Shown in pieces: positions 1 through 7,955 of a stretch of DNA of 46,221 nucleotides (the stretch's first letter is position 1; every line of letters begins with the position of its first letter). A program made the position numbers and the translations under genes. The notes under the pieces are model-generated. The model was given only the letters and a program-made list of their open reading frames with translations, was not told the origin of the DNA and did no database searches. Source of the stretch: SKLM01 sp964542755 (lineage in GTDB: Bacteria; Chloroflexota; Anaerolineae; B4-G1); contig CAZIWL010000021.1 of the NCBI GenBank assembly GCA_964542755.1, positions 1 through 46,221 on the forward strand, written 5' to 3'.

Positions 1-7
1 CTCCTCT

Positions 8-1732
8 TTGAACAGCGCTGACAATCGATTCGGCCCTGGCGAACGGGGCTCAAGGCCCCGGGGCGGAAAGGCCCCGGGGCGGAAAGGCCCCGTAGCGGTG
101 CAGGCAAAGGACAGACGGAGAGATGCCGCGCTTCTGTTCGGGCTGGCGCTGATTGTGCGACTCACGGTTGCGGCTGCCATGCCACAGCCGGGGTACACCG
201 ATACCGCCTACTACACGGCTGGCGCCGTCCATATGGCGGACGGCGGAGGCTTCGCTGAACCCTTCATCTGGAACTATTTGTCCGATCCACCGGGCATTCC
301 ACACCCCGGTTTCCTCTACTGGATGCCCCTTCCAGCCCTCCTTGCCGCACCAGCCGGTGCCCTTTTGCCCGGCTCGTTCTTTGCCATGCAGATGCCCTTT
401 GCGTTGCTCTCCTCCGCTCTGCCCATCCTGGCCTACGCGCTGGCTCATCGCGCGACCGGCGAGCGGTCGCTGGCGTGGGCGGCAGGGCTGCTGGCCATCT
501 TCGGAGGCTTCTTCTTCCCCTACTGGAGCTTGCCGGAGACATTCGCGCCCTTCGCACTGTTCGGCAGTCTGGCGTTCTGGCTGGCCGGGAGCGCCAAGGA
601 GGGGAATCGGACCTCCAGTCATCAGTCCGCGCGCTGGCTGATCGCCGGGCTCATGGTGGGACTGGCCCACCTGACCCGCGCCGACGGGATCCTTCTGCTG
701 CCCTTCATAGCGTTGACACCCATCCTGGCATCGAAGATGAACGCGTCACCTCGTGCGGTATCGACGCTCAGAGAGACTGGGGGGCAAGGGGTACCACGAT
801 TGCTCGTAAGCTCCGCTCCCTGCGTCGCCCTCGTCATCGCCGGATACGCGGCAATCATGGGCCCGTGGATGGTGCGCAACATGACGGTGCTGGGCACCCC
901 CTTGTCGCCCGCTGCTGCAAAGACGCTCTGGCTGACTGAGTACGATGACCTTTTCTGCTATGGCTGCGATCTTTCCCCGACTGCCTATCTGTCCTGGGGA
1001 TGGCCGAACATCATCCACTCCAAGCTCTCGGCCATGTGGATCAATCTCCAGCGATTCCTGGCCGAGAACTGTCTCATCATCCTTCTGCCGCTGGCAATCG
1101 TAGGCCTCCCGCGACTCTGGCGCCGCCGGGACTTCAAGCTGGCAACGCTCTATCTCGCCGGCGTGTACCTGGCCCATTCACTGGTGTTCACGTTCCCAGG
1201 CTGGCGAGGGGGCTTCTTCCATGCGAGCAGCGCGGCCCTGCCCTTTCTGTACGCAGCTAGCATGAGGGGCCTGCAGGAAACCCTGAGATGGGCGGTGAGC
1301 CGGCGGCGTCGATGGCGGTACCGTGAGGCTCGCACAGTCTTCGCGGCTGGAATCGTAGCGACGGCCATAGGCCTCAGCGCCTACGCGGCACGGCAAAAAA
1401 TCCCTGACTGGCGGGCGGCGAATGCGCTCCACAAGACCGTGGACCGCTGGCTGGCAGCCCACGACGAGACAGGGGCCCGCGTGATGGTCGGTGATCCGCC
1501 GGCCTTCTGGTACCAGACCAGACGCCAGGCCACGGTCATCCCCAACGGCGAGGTGGAGGCGGTTCTAGAGGTTGCCGAACGATACGGCATCAGCTATCTC
1601 CTGCTGGAGGCCGATCATCCGGCCCCCCTCGATGCACTCCATGCAGGGCAGGAGGGTCATCCGCGTCTTCGCCTGGTAGAGGCATGGTCGGAACAGGATG
1701 CGGTCCTCTATGCCATCGAAAGGCTGGATTAG
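8..1732 (+). CDS. GT-C-like polytopic membrane glycosyltransferase (possibly 5'-truncated)
   Basis: A 574-residue protein when read from the TTG at position 8. The frame stays open to the window edge and no ribosome site is visible, so the true start is unresolved; a GTG at 98, just before the first hydrophobic segment, is an alternative. The first 35 residues are Arg/Gly/Pro-rich and low complexity. After them come about ten hydrophobic helices starting with ALLFGLALIVRLTVAA. The first extracytoplasmic loop (residues about 60-100) carries acidic and aromatic residues including YTDTAYY, as in GT39/ArnT-like enzymes that take sugars from polyprenyl phosphate. A soluble tail (about 480-574) ends in an alternating strand pattern. 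Such tails recur in the GT-C proteins later in this window. Sugar and acceptor cannot be read from sequence. It runs convergently into fpg with a 24-nt gap. Confidence 0.7.
   Translation: MNSADNRFGPGERGSRPRGGKAPGRKGPVAVQAKDRRRDAALLFGLALIVRLTVAAAMPQPGYTDTAYYTAGAVHMADGGGFAEPFIWNYLSDPPGIPHPGFLYWMPLPALLAAPAGALLPGSFFAMQMPFALLSSALPILAYALAHRATGERSLAWAAGLLAIFGGFFFPYWSLPETFAPFALFGSLAFWLAGSAKEGNRTSSHQSARWLIAGLMVGLAHLTRADGILLLPFIALTPILASKMNASPRAVSTLRETGGQGVPRLLVSSAPCVALVIAGYAAIMGPWMVRNMTVLGTPLSPAAAKTLWLTEYDDLFCYGCDLSPTAYLSWGWPNIIHSKLSAMWINLQRFLAENCLIILLPLAIVGLPRLWRRRDFKLATLYLAGVYLAHSLVFTFPGWRGGFFHASSAALPFLYAASMRGLQETLRWAVSRRRRWRYREARTVFAAGIVATAIGLSAYAARQKIPDWRAANALHKTVDRWLAAHDETGARVMVGDPPAFWYQTRRQATVIPNGEVEAVLEVAERYGISYLLLEADHPAPLDALHAGQEGHPRLRLVEAWSEQDAVLYAIERLD
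54..92. repeat. Short tandem repeat, 16-bp unit, about 2.4 copies
   Basis: The unit GGCCCCGGGGCGGAAA occurs at 54-69 and 70-85, followed by a partial copy to 92. The period is not a multiple of three, so the encoded peptide does not repeat. It lies in the low-complexity N-terminus of the first gene and is a reason to doubt the TTG start at position 8. Confidence 0.8.
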
Positions 1733-1756
1733 AGCACCATCTGTGCATCCAATGGA

Positions 1757-2593
1757 TCATGATTCCGCAGCGGAGGATGGCTGACACGCGGGACAGACAT
1801 AGGTGCCCCGCTGCCCCACGGTGATGCGCTCGATCCGGGCACCACAGCAGGGACAGGGCTCGCCCTCGTGACCGTAGGCCAGGAGCTGGCTCGCGAACTC
1901 GCCCGCCGCGCCGTCCGCCTGGCGGAAATTCCCGTTCTCCAGTGTGGTGCCGCCCTCGCCTATAGCGGCGTGGAGGGTGGACCGTACGGCACGGTAGAGC
2001 GCCGCAACCTCACCGGACGAGAGGCTGTTGGCGGGACGAAGGGGGTGAATACGGGCCTTCCAGAGAGCCTCGTTGACGTAGATGTTTCCGAGACCGGCCA
2101 GGAAGCGCTGATCGAGCAGGAGGGACTTGACGCGCCCCCGCCGTTCAGCCATCATATGCTCGAAACGCTCCAACGTGAAAGCCTCTCCCAGCGGCTCAGG
2201 GCCGAGCTCGTCGAGCACGTCTCCCGGATTGTCGGTCAAGATCAGGCGTCCGAACTTGCGCATGTCGGAAAATCGCAGCCGCCGCCCGCTTTTCAAGTTG
2301 AACACCACGCGTGTGTAGTCGTCATCCGGACAGGGCGCCGGTTCCAGCAGGAGCTGTCCCGTCATCCGCAGATGAACGAGCAAGCCCTGCCCGTCGTCAA
2401 GACGAACCACGATCCATTTGCCGCGTCGATCGACCTTGCGCACGGTCCTTCCTGTGAGTTGCGCGATGAATTGCTCTGGGTCCAGACGCGCGATGCTCCT
2501 GGCCCAGTAGATGGTCACACTGGATATCGTCTCTCCGATGAGGCATCGTCTCAGGCCCCGGACGACGGTCTCGACCTCTGGCAGCTCGGGCAT
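1757..2593 (-). CDS. mutM: Formamidopyrimidine-DNA glycosylase (Fpg/MutM)
   Basis: A 278-residue base-excision repair enzyme that removes oxidised purines such as 8-oxoguanine and cuts the abasic site by beta/delta elimination. The N-terminus MPELPEVETVVRGL supplies the catalytic Pro2 and Glu3, and RRGKWI provides the beta-clamp lysine (K59). The helix-two-turn-helix region contains LAGLGNIYVNEALWKARIHP. The C-terminal zinc finger is complete: CPCC near residue 248, then RGTYVCPAC. Length is normal for the family. The start is fixed by the conserved MPELPE sequence. No Shine-Dalgarno sequence precedes it; a promoter places the predicted transcription start on the ATG. It is a single gene, convergent with the membrane protein at 8-1732. 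Confidence 0.97.
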   Translation of the reverse strand: MPELPEVETVVRGLRRCLIGETISSVTIYWARSIARLDPEQFIAQLTGRTVRKVDRRGKWIVVRLDDGQGLLVHLRMTGQLLLEPAPCPDDDYTRVVFNLKSGRRLRFSDMRKFGRLILTDNPGDVLDELGPEPLGEAFTLERFEHMMAERRGRVKSLLLDQRFLAGLGNIYVNEALWKARIHPLRPANSLSSGEVAALYRAVRSTLHAAIGEGGTTLENGNFRQADGAAGEFASQLLAYGHEGEPCPCCGARIERITVGQRGTYVCPACQPSSAAES

Positions 2594-2599
2594 ACGGGT

Positions 2600-2628
2600 A
2601 TTCTAGCGAGGGGTCCCGGGCGGCGCAA
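2600..2628 (-). promoter_or_regulatory. Sigma-70-type promoter of mutM, leaderless geometry
   Basis: On the minus strand TTGCGC (2628-2623) and TAGAAT (2605-2600) are 17 nt apart. The -10 box ends six bases before the A of the ATG, so transcription should begin at or within a base of the start codon. Confidence 0.55.
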
Positions 2629-2984
2629 GGAAACGAACCTCCATGGTGCGCCAAGGGTGCACTAACAAGTTGCCGCACCGAACGATGTGATGCTTTTTCC
2701 AGTGGCGTTGCACCTCACGAGCGTATGCGTGTCTCATATGCCAGTCACAACGGGTCAGTACTCGGGCGCCAACGGTCTCCAACCGGCGACGATCTCCGCG
2801 ACAAGTCGTTAGCGCACCCGTGCGCCAAGGACTCGGTGCGGTGCGGCCAACGGGGTGATAGGGACCCGCCGGCTCGGGGGCGCGTGGAGCGACTGACGCG
2901 GAACCGCCAGGGACACGGGCGACGCACAGGACCTGTGCCCAACGGGCGAGAGTTGGTCGGGCCCAGCCACGGGTAGCCGTGCGC
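2629..2984. other. Gene-free interval between divergent mutM and the LysM gene
   Basis: Within this stretch I see no convincing open frame on either strand. Open frames here lack ribosome sites and have unusual, Arg/Pro-rich composition. One perfect dyad is present, GCACAG-GAC-CTGTGC at 2924-2938. No tRNA or known structured RNA was recognised. Confidence 0.5.
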
Positions 2985-3014
2985 TTCGTCCTGCGGCGTG
3001 ATTCGTGGTAGAAT
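2985..3014 (+). promoter_or_regulatory. Probable promoter of the LysM/lamin-tail gene
   Basis: TAGAAT at 3009-3014 is preceded by TGG, giving an extended -10 (TGnTAGAAT). A weak -35, TTCGTC (2985-2990), lies 18 nt upstream. The implied leader is about 40 nt and includes the ribosome site AAGGGAG at 3047-3053. Confidence 0.45.
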
Positions 3015-3061
3015 AGCTATCGTCGGCAGAGTGAGATTGTTGACCCAAGGGAGCTGCTACT

Positions 3062-3808
3062 ATGGATTCGCGCAAATGGGGCCTCGTCGCGATAGGTGCT
3101 CTCATCCTGGCCAGCGCCATCCTTGGCGCGCGCCTGCTCTGGCCTCGTGAGCGCGAAGCCGAGTCGCCCTTTGCGCCCCCGGCGACGGAACCGCCAACAG
3201 TGTCTCCATCCCCTACGCCGCCCGCCGCGCCGACTCCGGAGCCCCCTACGACGCACACGGTGCAAGCAGGCGACACGCTGTCGGCCATCGCCCAGCAGTA
3301 CGACGTCTCAACGGAAGCGCTGGCTGCCGCGAATGATCTCCCGGACCCTGATGTGCTGCAGATTGGGCAGGTCTTGACCATACCTGAGGACGAGGCGACG
3401 GCAGCGACGACCGAGTCGCCGGCGGGCGCGACACCACCGAGCGAGGCGTCCGAGTCAGCAGATGGGCCATATCCCCCAACATTGACGCCCTCGGGACCCC
3501 CGCTTGTGGAGGTAACCGGGGCGGAAGGCGTCAGCGATCTGGAGACTGAGGCTCTGCTGCTCAGGAACGAGGGCGGTACCGTGAGCCTGGAGGACTGGCG
3601 CCTGTCGGGGACAGGCGGTGCGGACTTTGACTTCCCGGCACTGACGCTCTTTCCAGGCGGTGAGGTTTGGATCGTCTCCAAAGCCGGGGAGGACACACCG
3701 CGGAGGCTGTACTGGAACCGGACAGATCCCGCCTGGAGTCGGGGCGAGCTGATCACACTTCGCGACAGGGACGGCAACATCGTTGACACGTTCATTGTGC
3801 CCGAGTAG
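3062..3808 (+). CDS. Membrane-anchored LysM plus lamin-tail-domain protein
   Basis: A 248-residue envelope protein. Residues 7-27 form one membrane helix or uncleaved signal anchor, followed by a Pro/Thr-rich linker (about 37-64). A LysM domain at 65-108 (THTVQAGDTLSAIAQQY ... LQIGQVLTIP) should bind peptidoglycan or another N-acetylglucosamine polymer. After a second disordered linker comes a lamin-tail-type immunoglobulin fold (about 148-246) with the usual strand pattern LLLRNEGG, LEDWRL, FPALTLFPGG and a terminal DRDGNIVDTF. The ATG is preceded by AAGGGAG with 8-nt spacing. It is followed by a strong hairpin terminator and so is probably monocistronic. The domain calls are clear by eye; the role (wall anchoring or scaffolding) is inferred. 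No catalytic domain is present. Confidence 0.85.
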   Translation: MDSRKWGLVAIGALILASAILGARLLWPREREAESPFAPPATEPPTVSPSPTPPAAPTPEPPTTHTVQAGDTLSAIAQQYDVSTEALAAANDLPDPDVLQIGQVLTIPEDEATAATTESPAGATPPSEASESADGPYPPTLTPSGPPLVEVTGAEGVSDLETEALLLRNEGGTVSLEDWRLSGTGGADFDFPALTLFPGGEVWIVSKAGEDTPRRLYWNRTDPAWSRGELITLRDRDGNIVDTFIVPE

Positions 3809-3874
3809 AGCGCCGATCTGATCCAGCCGGAAAACCGGGCCCGTGAGGATCGTCTGATCGCCAAACGTGACCAG

Positions 3875-3918
3875 ACACGCCACGAGGACGCACCGTTGGT
3901 CCTCGTGGCGTGTTCTTT
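3875..3918 (+). terminator. Strong intrinsic terminator
   Basis: A perfect 15-bp stem (3875-3889 with 3899-3913) encloses a 9-nt loop and is followed by TCTTT. It lies 66 nt after the stop of the LysM gene and separates it from the lipid kinase gene. Confidence 0.85.
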
Positions 3919-3979
3919 ATGGTGTATACTCGACTGACGGTAGAACTGTAATAGGACAGGCATGGTATCGGAGGAGTGC

Positions 3980-4891
3980 ATGGAACCGGTTAAGGTTATC
4001 CTGAATCCCGCGGCCGGGCGGGGGCACGGCGCACGCGTAGAGCCTGAGTTGCGTCAATGTCTTACAGCGCAGGGCATCCGCTTCGACCTCGAATGGACGA
4101 AGGGGCCGTGGCACGCAGCCGAGCTCGCACAGCGAGCAGCCGAAGACGGCTTCGGGACGATCGTTAGTGCGGGAGGAGATGGTACCGCCAACGAGGTCAT
4201 TAATGGACTCATGGCCGCATCAGAGAATGGGGCCAAACGACGGATGGGCGTGCTGCCAGCCGGCTCCGGGAGCGATTTTGCCAGCGGGGTAGGACTTCCG
4301 CTGGATCTTGAGGAAGCGTGCCGCCATCTGACCTGCGCGGGCGGCAGAACCATTGACCTGGGACGGGTGACCGTGCCCGGGAAAGAACCCCGCTACTTCG
4401 GTAACGTGGTTGGAATTGGATTTGACGGTGCAGTCCTGATGGAGACGCTCAAGATCAGACGGCTTCGGGGCCTGCCCCTCTATTTGTTGGCAGTCCTGAA
4501 GACAATCTTCCTCAACTTCAGCACCCCAAGCGTGACGGTCAAGTATGATGCGGAGACCATGGACCTGATTGCCACACTGGTGTCCATCGCCAATGGCCCC
4601 CGAGAAGGCGGCGGATTCATGATCGCGCCGGATGCACATCCTGATGATGGGATGTTTGACCTGTGCATCGCCAGAGAGGTCAGTCGACTGACCATGCTCC
4701 GACTTCTTCCGCACTTCCTGCGCGGCACCCACACGGAACTCGACCCCGTGACGATGGCCCGCGCCGCGGTCGTCGAGGTCTCATCGCCAGATGGCCTGGT
4801 GGCGCACGTCGATGGGGAGGTCCTGTGTACAGACGCCAGGGAGATCAGGTGTGAGATTCTCCCCGGCGCCCTTGAGGTGTGCTGCGGATAG
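3980..4891 (+). CDS. Diacylglycerol/lipid kinase family protein (YegS/BmrU-like)
   Basis: The product (303 residues) phosphorylates a lipid hydroxyl, such as diacylglycerol or a related polyprenol or sphingoid lipid, with ATP at the membrane face. The N-terminal DAGK catalytic domain is complete: NPAAGRGHG at residues 9-17, the nucleotide loop GGDGTANEVINGL from 65, and PAGSGSDFA at 93-101 in place of the commoner GTGNDFA. The C-terminal half has the usual beta-sandwich ending with DGLVAHVDGE. I chose the ATG at 3980 because GGAGGAG (3970-3976) is correctly placed before it; an in-frame ATG at 3962 would put that site inside the gene. A TATACT box at 3925-3930 is a possible -10 without a clear -35. 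The substrate is unknown; lipid turnover would fit a locus rich in lipid-linked sugar enzymes, but that is inference. Confidence 0.9.
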   Translation: MEPVKVILNPAAGRGHGARVEPELRQCLTAQGIRFDLEWTKGPWHAAELAQRAAEDGFGTIVSAGGDGTANEVINGLMAASENGAKRRMGVLPAGSGSDFASGVGLPLDLEEACRHLTCAGGRTIDLGRVTVPGKEPRYFGNVVGIGFDGAVLMETLKIRRLRGLPLYLLAVLKTIFLNFSTPSVTVKYDAETMDLIATLVSIANGPREGGGFMIAPDAHPDDGMFDLCIAREVSRLTMLRLLPHFLRGTHTELDPVTMARAAVVEVSSPDGLVAHVDGEVLCTDAREIRCEILPGALEVCCG

Positions 4892-4913
4892 CCAGCGGCT
4901 GGAGATGGGCCTG

Positions 4914-5084
4914 CGGCCGACCCGCGGGCAGGGATTCACGGAGGTCGGCCGGAGCCCGTGACTGAGTCACCGGCAGGGTCGCTTATGTGGCCGGGGGCGA
5001 AAACGGTCCATGCACCGGCCAAGACGGAGACGAACCCGGGTCATCCCCGCCCAGTAGCGGCTTGACGGATGACAAGCGCTGCTA
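4914..5084. repeat. Two hairpins between convergent genes (candidate bidirectional terminator)
   Basis: The first is a 9-bp stem, CGGCCGACC (4914-4922) with GGTCGGCCG (4943-4951). The second is built from GTAGC-G-GCTTG (5054-5064) with CAAGC-GCT-GCTAC (5073-5085), an interrupted 10-bp stem. Neither has a clear U-tract. They lie between the converging lipid kinase and corrinoid activase genes, so a termination role is plausible but unproven. Confidence 0.4.
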
Positions 5085-5106
5085 CCAAGCGGCTGAGGCG
5101 AGTTTC

Positions 5107-6957
5107 TTAGACGTCGACGTCAGCCGGATCGGGGAGAGCCATGGCCTCCATATAGGCGTTGGAGAAACGCCCATCCGTGGTCAGCTCCACGTACTCCACC
5201 CGTCCAGCGATCTCCTCAGCCACGTGCCGACAGCGGCGCGAGAGCAAAGCCAGCTTTGCCCCAATGCCGGCCGCATTGCCGACCTGATCGAAGCGGTCCA
5301 GAGGCAGCGGGGGGAACATGCCTATCGCCCGGGCGCTCCTCACATCGAGGTACGTGCCGAAGGCTCCCGCGACGACGACGCGCTCGACGTCATCGAGGTC
5401 GACGCCGGCCTCATCCAGGAGCACCTCGACCCCGGCACGGATGGCGCCTTTTGCTAGCTGAATCTCGCTGACATCTTTCCGGTTGATAACGATGTCATTC
5501 AGCGCGCCATCTTCGCCCCGGCCCACCAGCACGAACTCAGGGCGATCCCCGCCCTGTCGAACCTGAGGATGGCTATCCCGCCGCATCGATCCATTCTCCT
5601 GGAGCACGCCGATGCGGCGCAGCTCAGCCACGGCATCGAGGATCCCGGAACCGCAGATACCCACAGGTGGGGCATCATCTATGGTCTGGTACTCGACACC
5701 TCCGTCCACCATCTTGATCCATTCGATGGCTCCCGGGGCAGCCCGCATGCCATCTCGAATGTGGGCGCCCTCGAAGGCGGGCCCGGAAGCCGTCGAGCAG
5801 CTCAGGAGGCGTCCGGCGGCGGCCAGACTGACCTCGGTGTTCGTCCCAATGTCCAGGCCAAGCGTGACCTGATCGGTCTCATGGAGTCCGCTGGCCATCA
5901 CCATGGAGACATGATCCGCGCCCACGAACCCGGCGATGTTGGGCAGAAGATGGACGTAGGCACCCGGGGCAATGTCTAAACCGATATCCCGGGCCTTGAT
6001 GTCGCAGGAGGCGGACAGAGCAGGCACATAGGGCGCTACACCGAGCTGGTCAACAGGGAGCCCCATCACGAGATGGTGCATGCACGTATTGCCCACGAGG
6101 ACGGCCTCAAGCACTTCGTCGCGGTCTCGGTCGCACGTCTCGCACAGCTCACGGACGCGGTCATCCAAGCCCTCGACGATGGCTTCCTGAAGCTCCTCGG
6201 TGTGACCTTCGCCATCCATAGCGTACGCGATCCGGGCCATGACGTCCTCTCCGAAGGCAATCTGAGGATTCATCTCCCCCGAGGCCCCCAGCGTCTGGCC
6301 AGTCTCCAGATCCACGAGATAGGCAGCAACCTTGGTCGTGCCGATGTCGACAGCCAGGCCCAGTGGGTGTGTGCCCACCGATGCCGCGCCGATCACAGAG
6401 GGACAGCCGTTGTTGTCCCTGATGAAAAGACGGATCTCCCAGTCGTTTTCTCGAAGCTGGGCAGGAATATGGGCAAGCACCACCGGATCGAAGCGCACGC
6501 CGGTCAGGTTGTGCTCCTCCCGCAGAGCCTCCAGGAGTCGCTTCTCGTCGGAGCGCAGGTCGTGCAGACCGGGCGGCGTCGGATGGAGATCAAATGACCG
6601 AACGGTCGGGTCGATCTCCACGGCGCGCTCCCGTCCCTCGATCTGCGCCCGTTGAGGAGCGGTGATGGACTCCGGGGGTACGTCGACGAGCACGTCCCCA
6701 CCCACTTCCACCTGGCAGGCCAGCCGGTATCCATCATCGATCTCAGACTGGTCAAGGAAGTTTGCCTCTGATTTGTTGGGAGGGGATACCATGCCCTCCA
6801 TCACGCGCACCCGGCACGTGCCGCATACGCCCGCACCACCGCAGACCGCGTTCAGACCCACGCCCGCCTTCCGCGCGGCCTCAAGCAGCGTGCTCCCATC
6901 GGCCACCTGCACGCGACGGCCCAAGGGCTGGAAATCTACAGTGTAATCAACGGTCAT
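5107..6957 (-). CDS. [2Fe-2S] ferredoxin-ASKHA protein, RACo-type corrinoid reductive activase
   Basis: A 616-residue protein of the family that uses ATP to drive reduction of the inactive Co(II) corrinoid in methyltransferase systems back to Co(I). Residues 1-95 form a plant-type ferredoxin domain with Cys ligands C39, C45, C48 and C81 (CGGAGVCGTC, then LACQ). After a linker, the DUF4445/ASKHA ATPase begins near residue 198 with the phosphate motif LAVDIGTTKVAAY; a second one, LGLDIGTNTEVSL, lies in the C-terminal half. Length matches the family. AAGGGG with 6-nt spacing precedes the ATG. The gene directly upstream on the same strand (74-nt gap) is a methionine-synthase-activation-domain protein, the usual partner of this family. 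No corrinoid protein or methyltransferase gene is in the window, so the target cannot be named. Confidence 0.88.
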   Translation of the reverse strand: MTVDYTVDFQPLGRRVQVADGSTLLEAARKAGVGLNAVCGGAGVCGTCRVRVMEGMVSPPNKSEANFLDQSEIDDGYRLACQVEVGGDVLVDVPPESITAPQRAQIEGRERAVEIDPTVRSFDLHPTPPGLHDLRSDEKRLLEALREEHNLTGVRFDPVVLAHIPAQLRENDWEIRLFIRDNNGCPSVIGAASVGTHPLGLAVDIGTTKVAAYLVDLETGQTLGASGEMNPQIAFGEDVMARIAYAMDGEGHTEELQEAIVEGLDDRVRELCETCDRDRDEVLEAVLVGNTCMHHLVMGLPVDQLGVAPYVPALSASCDIKARDIGLDIAPGAYVHLLPNIAGFVGADHVSMVMASGLHETDQVTLGLDIGTNTEVSLAAAGRLLSCSTASGPAFEGAHIRDGMRAAPGAIEWIKMVDGGVEYQTIDDAPPVGICGSGILDAVAELRRIGVLQENGSMRRDSHPQVRQGGDRPEFVLVGRGEDGALNDIVINRKDVSEIQLAKGAIRAGVEVLLDEAGVDLDDVERVVVAGAFGTYLDVRSARAIGMFPPLPLDRFDQVGNAAGIGAKLALLSRRCRHVAEEIAGRVEYVELTTDGRFSNAYMEAMALPDPADVDV

Positions 6958-7031
6958 GTATTACCCCTTTCGTCACAAGGTTTGGGCGTCAGCGGAGCGC
7001 CTCGCCTCCGTCCCATGTTCTCATTCGTTGT

Positions 7032-7742
7032 CTATGCGGCAGTCGGTTCGGCTTTCACGCGCCACTGACAGCGATCACGCTTGGAACAGAAATCGCAGGC
7101 CACGGCATCAGGCCTCATGTCCGGTCCAATGCCGATGGCAAAGGAGACGGACTTGCGCGGGATCATCAGACAGCTGTCGGTGAGCCGAACGCCGATATCG
7201 TCAGCCGGCAGAAGATCGAAGAGGATTTTCTGCTGCCAGATGGACCAGCCCTCCTGCCCCGGCTGTGCGCGCATGCCCGATCCGAGGCTGCGTTCATGAG
7301 CCATCTCGCGAATCCGCGCGATGGCGGCATCGGAGACCTTGCCCAGTGCGGCCACTCCAGCACCGTCGAGCGCCATAGCCTGCATCGGATCCTCGGAGAA
7401 GAGCGCTTTCATCCGCTCTTCCAGCGCCAGGCCGATGGTGCAGACGGCCAGAGCGACCTCCTCTGCGCCGGCCAGAGCTCGAGCGGCCAAGGGGCCCTCA
7501 AAGCTGTGACCGCCCTCCAGGTCAATGGTCTTGTGGTGAAAGTCCTCCACCCCGACGACATCCAGCACTGCTGCAGGCTCCAGAAGGTCCTCAAGCCCCC
7601 GTGCCGCTTCTTCGGCCGTGGTACGCAGCGCAGGCCGGGCCCGCTCAGGGTCGATACCCTGGCCCCGCAGGACGTCCTCGGGGCTCAGGAGGATTTCCTC
7701 CAGGCGCATGATCTGCGCCGATCGTTTCTTTTCCTTCGTCAT
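7032..7742 (-). CDS. Vitamin-B12-dependent methionine synthase activation-domain protein
   Basis: A product of about 236 residues resembling a stand-alone version of the MetH activation domain, the module that binds S-adenosylmethionine during reductive methylation of cobalamin. The diagnostic C-terminal part reads SCLMIPRKSVSFAIGIG, followed by a Cys cluster CDFCSKRDRC. The helical N-terminal part has ARALAGAEEVALAVCTIG. The start is uncertain: the frame is open to 7826, but the ATG at 7742 has GGAG six bases upstream and gives a charged N-terminus (MTKEKKRS); an ATG at 7754 is the alternative. It lies immediately upstream of the ferredoxin-ASKHA activase gene, probably as one transcript, so the two proteins are expected to act on the same corrinoid enzyme. 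The cysteine cluster could bind a metal or Fe-S centre; that is inference. Confidence 0.82.
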   Translation of the reverse strand: MTKEKKRSAQIMRLEEILLSPEDVLRGQGIDPERARPALRTTAEEAARGLEDLLEPAAVLDVVGVEDFHHKTIDLEGGHSFEGPLAARALAGAEEVALAVCTIGLALEERMKALFSEDPMQAMALDGAGVAALGKVSDAAIARIREMAHERSLGSGMRAQPGQEGWSIWQQKILFDLLPADDIGVRLTDSCLMIPRKSVSFAIGIGPDMRPDAVACDFCSKRDRCQWRVKAEPTAA

Positions 7743-7955
7743 TCCCTGCTCCATCACGTTATGGGTGCTCCTCGATCCAGGTGCTTGTTCGCACCAAGGC
7801 ACAGTACCCCCCACGAAGACCTCCACGGTGACCGGGCTTTCTGGGGGAATGTTTTGTACCAGCTGACTGTATCCTCAAGACGCCTTGAGCAGTTGGATTC
7901 GCGTCCTGTGAAGACGTGGGCGGGCTGACAAGCGTGGCTGACGTGGGCCGTACTC

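Noticed and set aside
2809..3981. A 390-residue minus-strand open frame across the LysM gene
   Set aside because: Ser/Arg/Gly-rich composition and complete overlap with a well-supported plus-strand gene and its terminator.
6762..7928. A 388-residue plus-strand open frame over the corrinoid activase pair
   Set aside because: Antisense to two recognisable genes, with no coding signal of its own.
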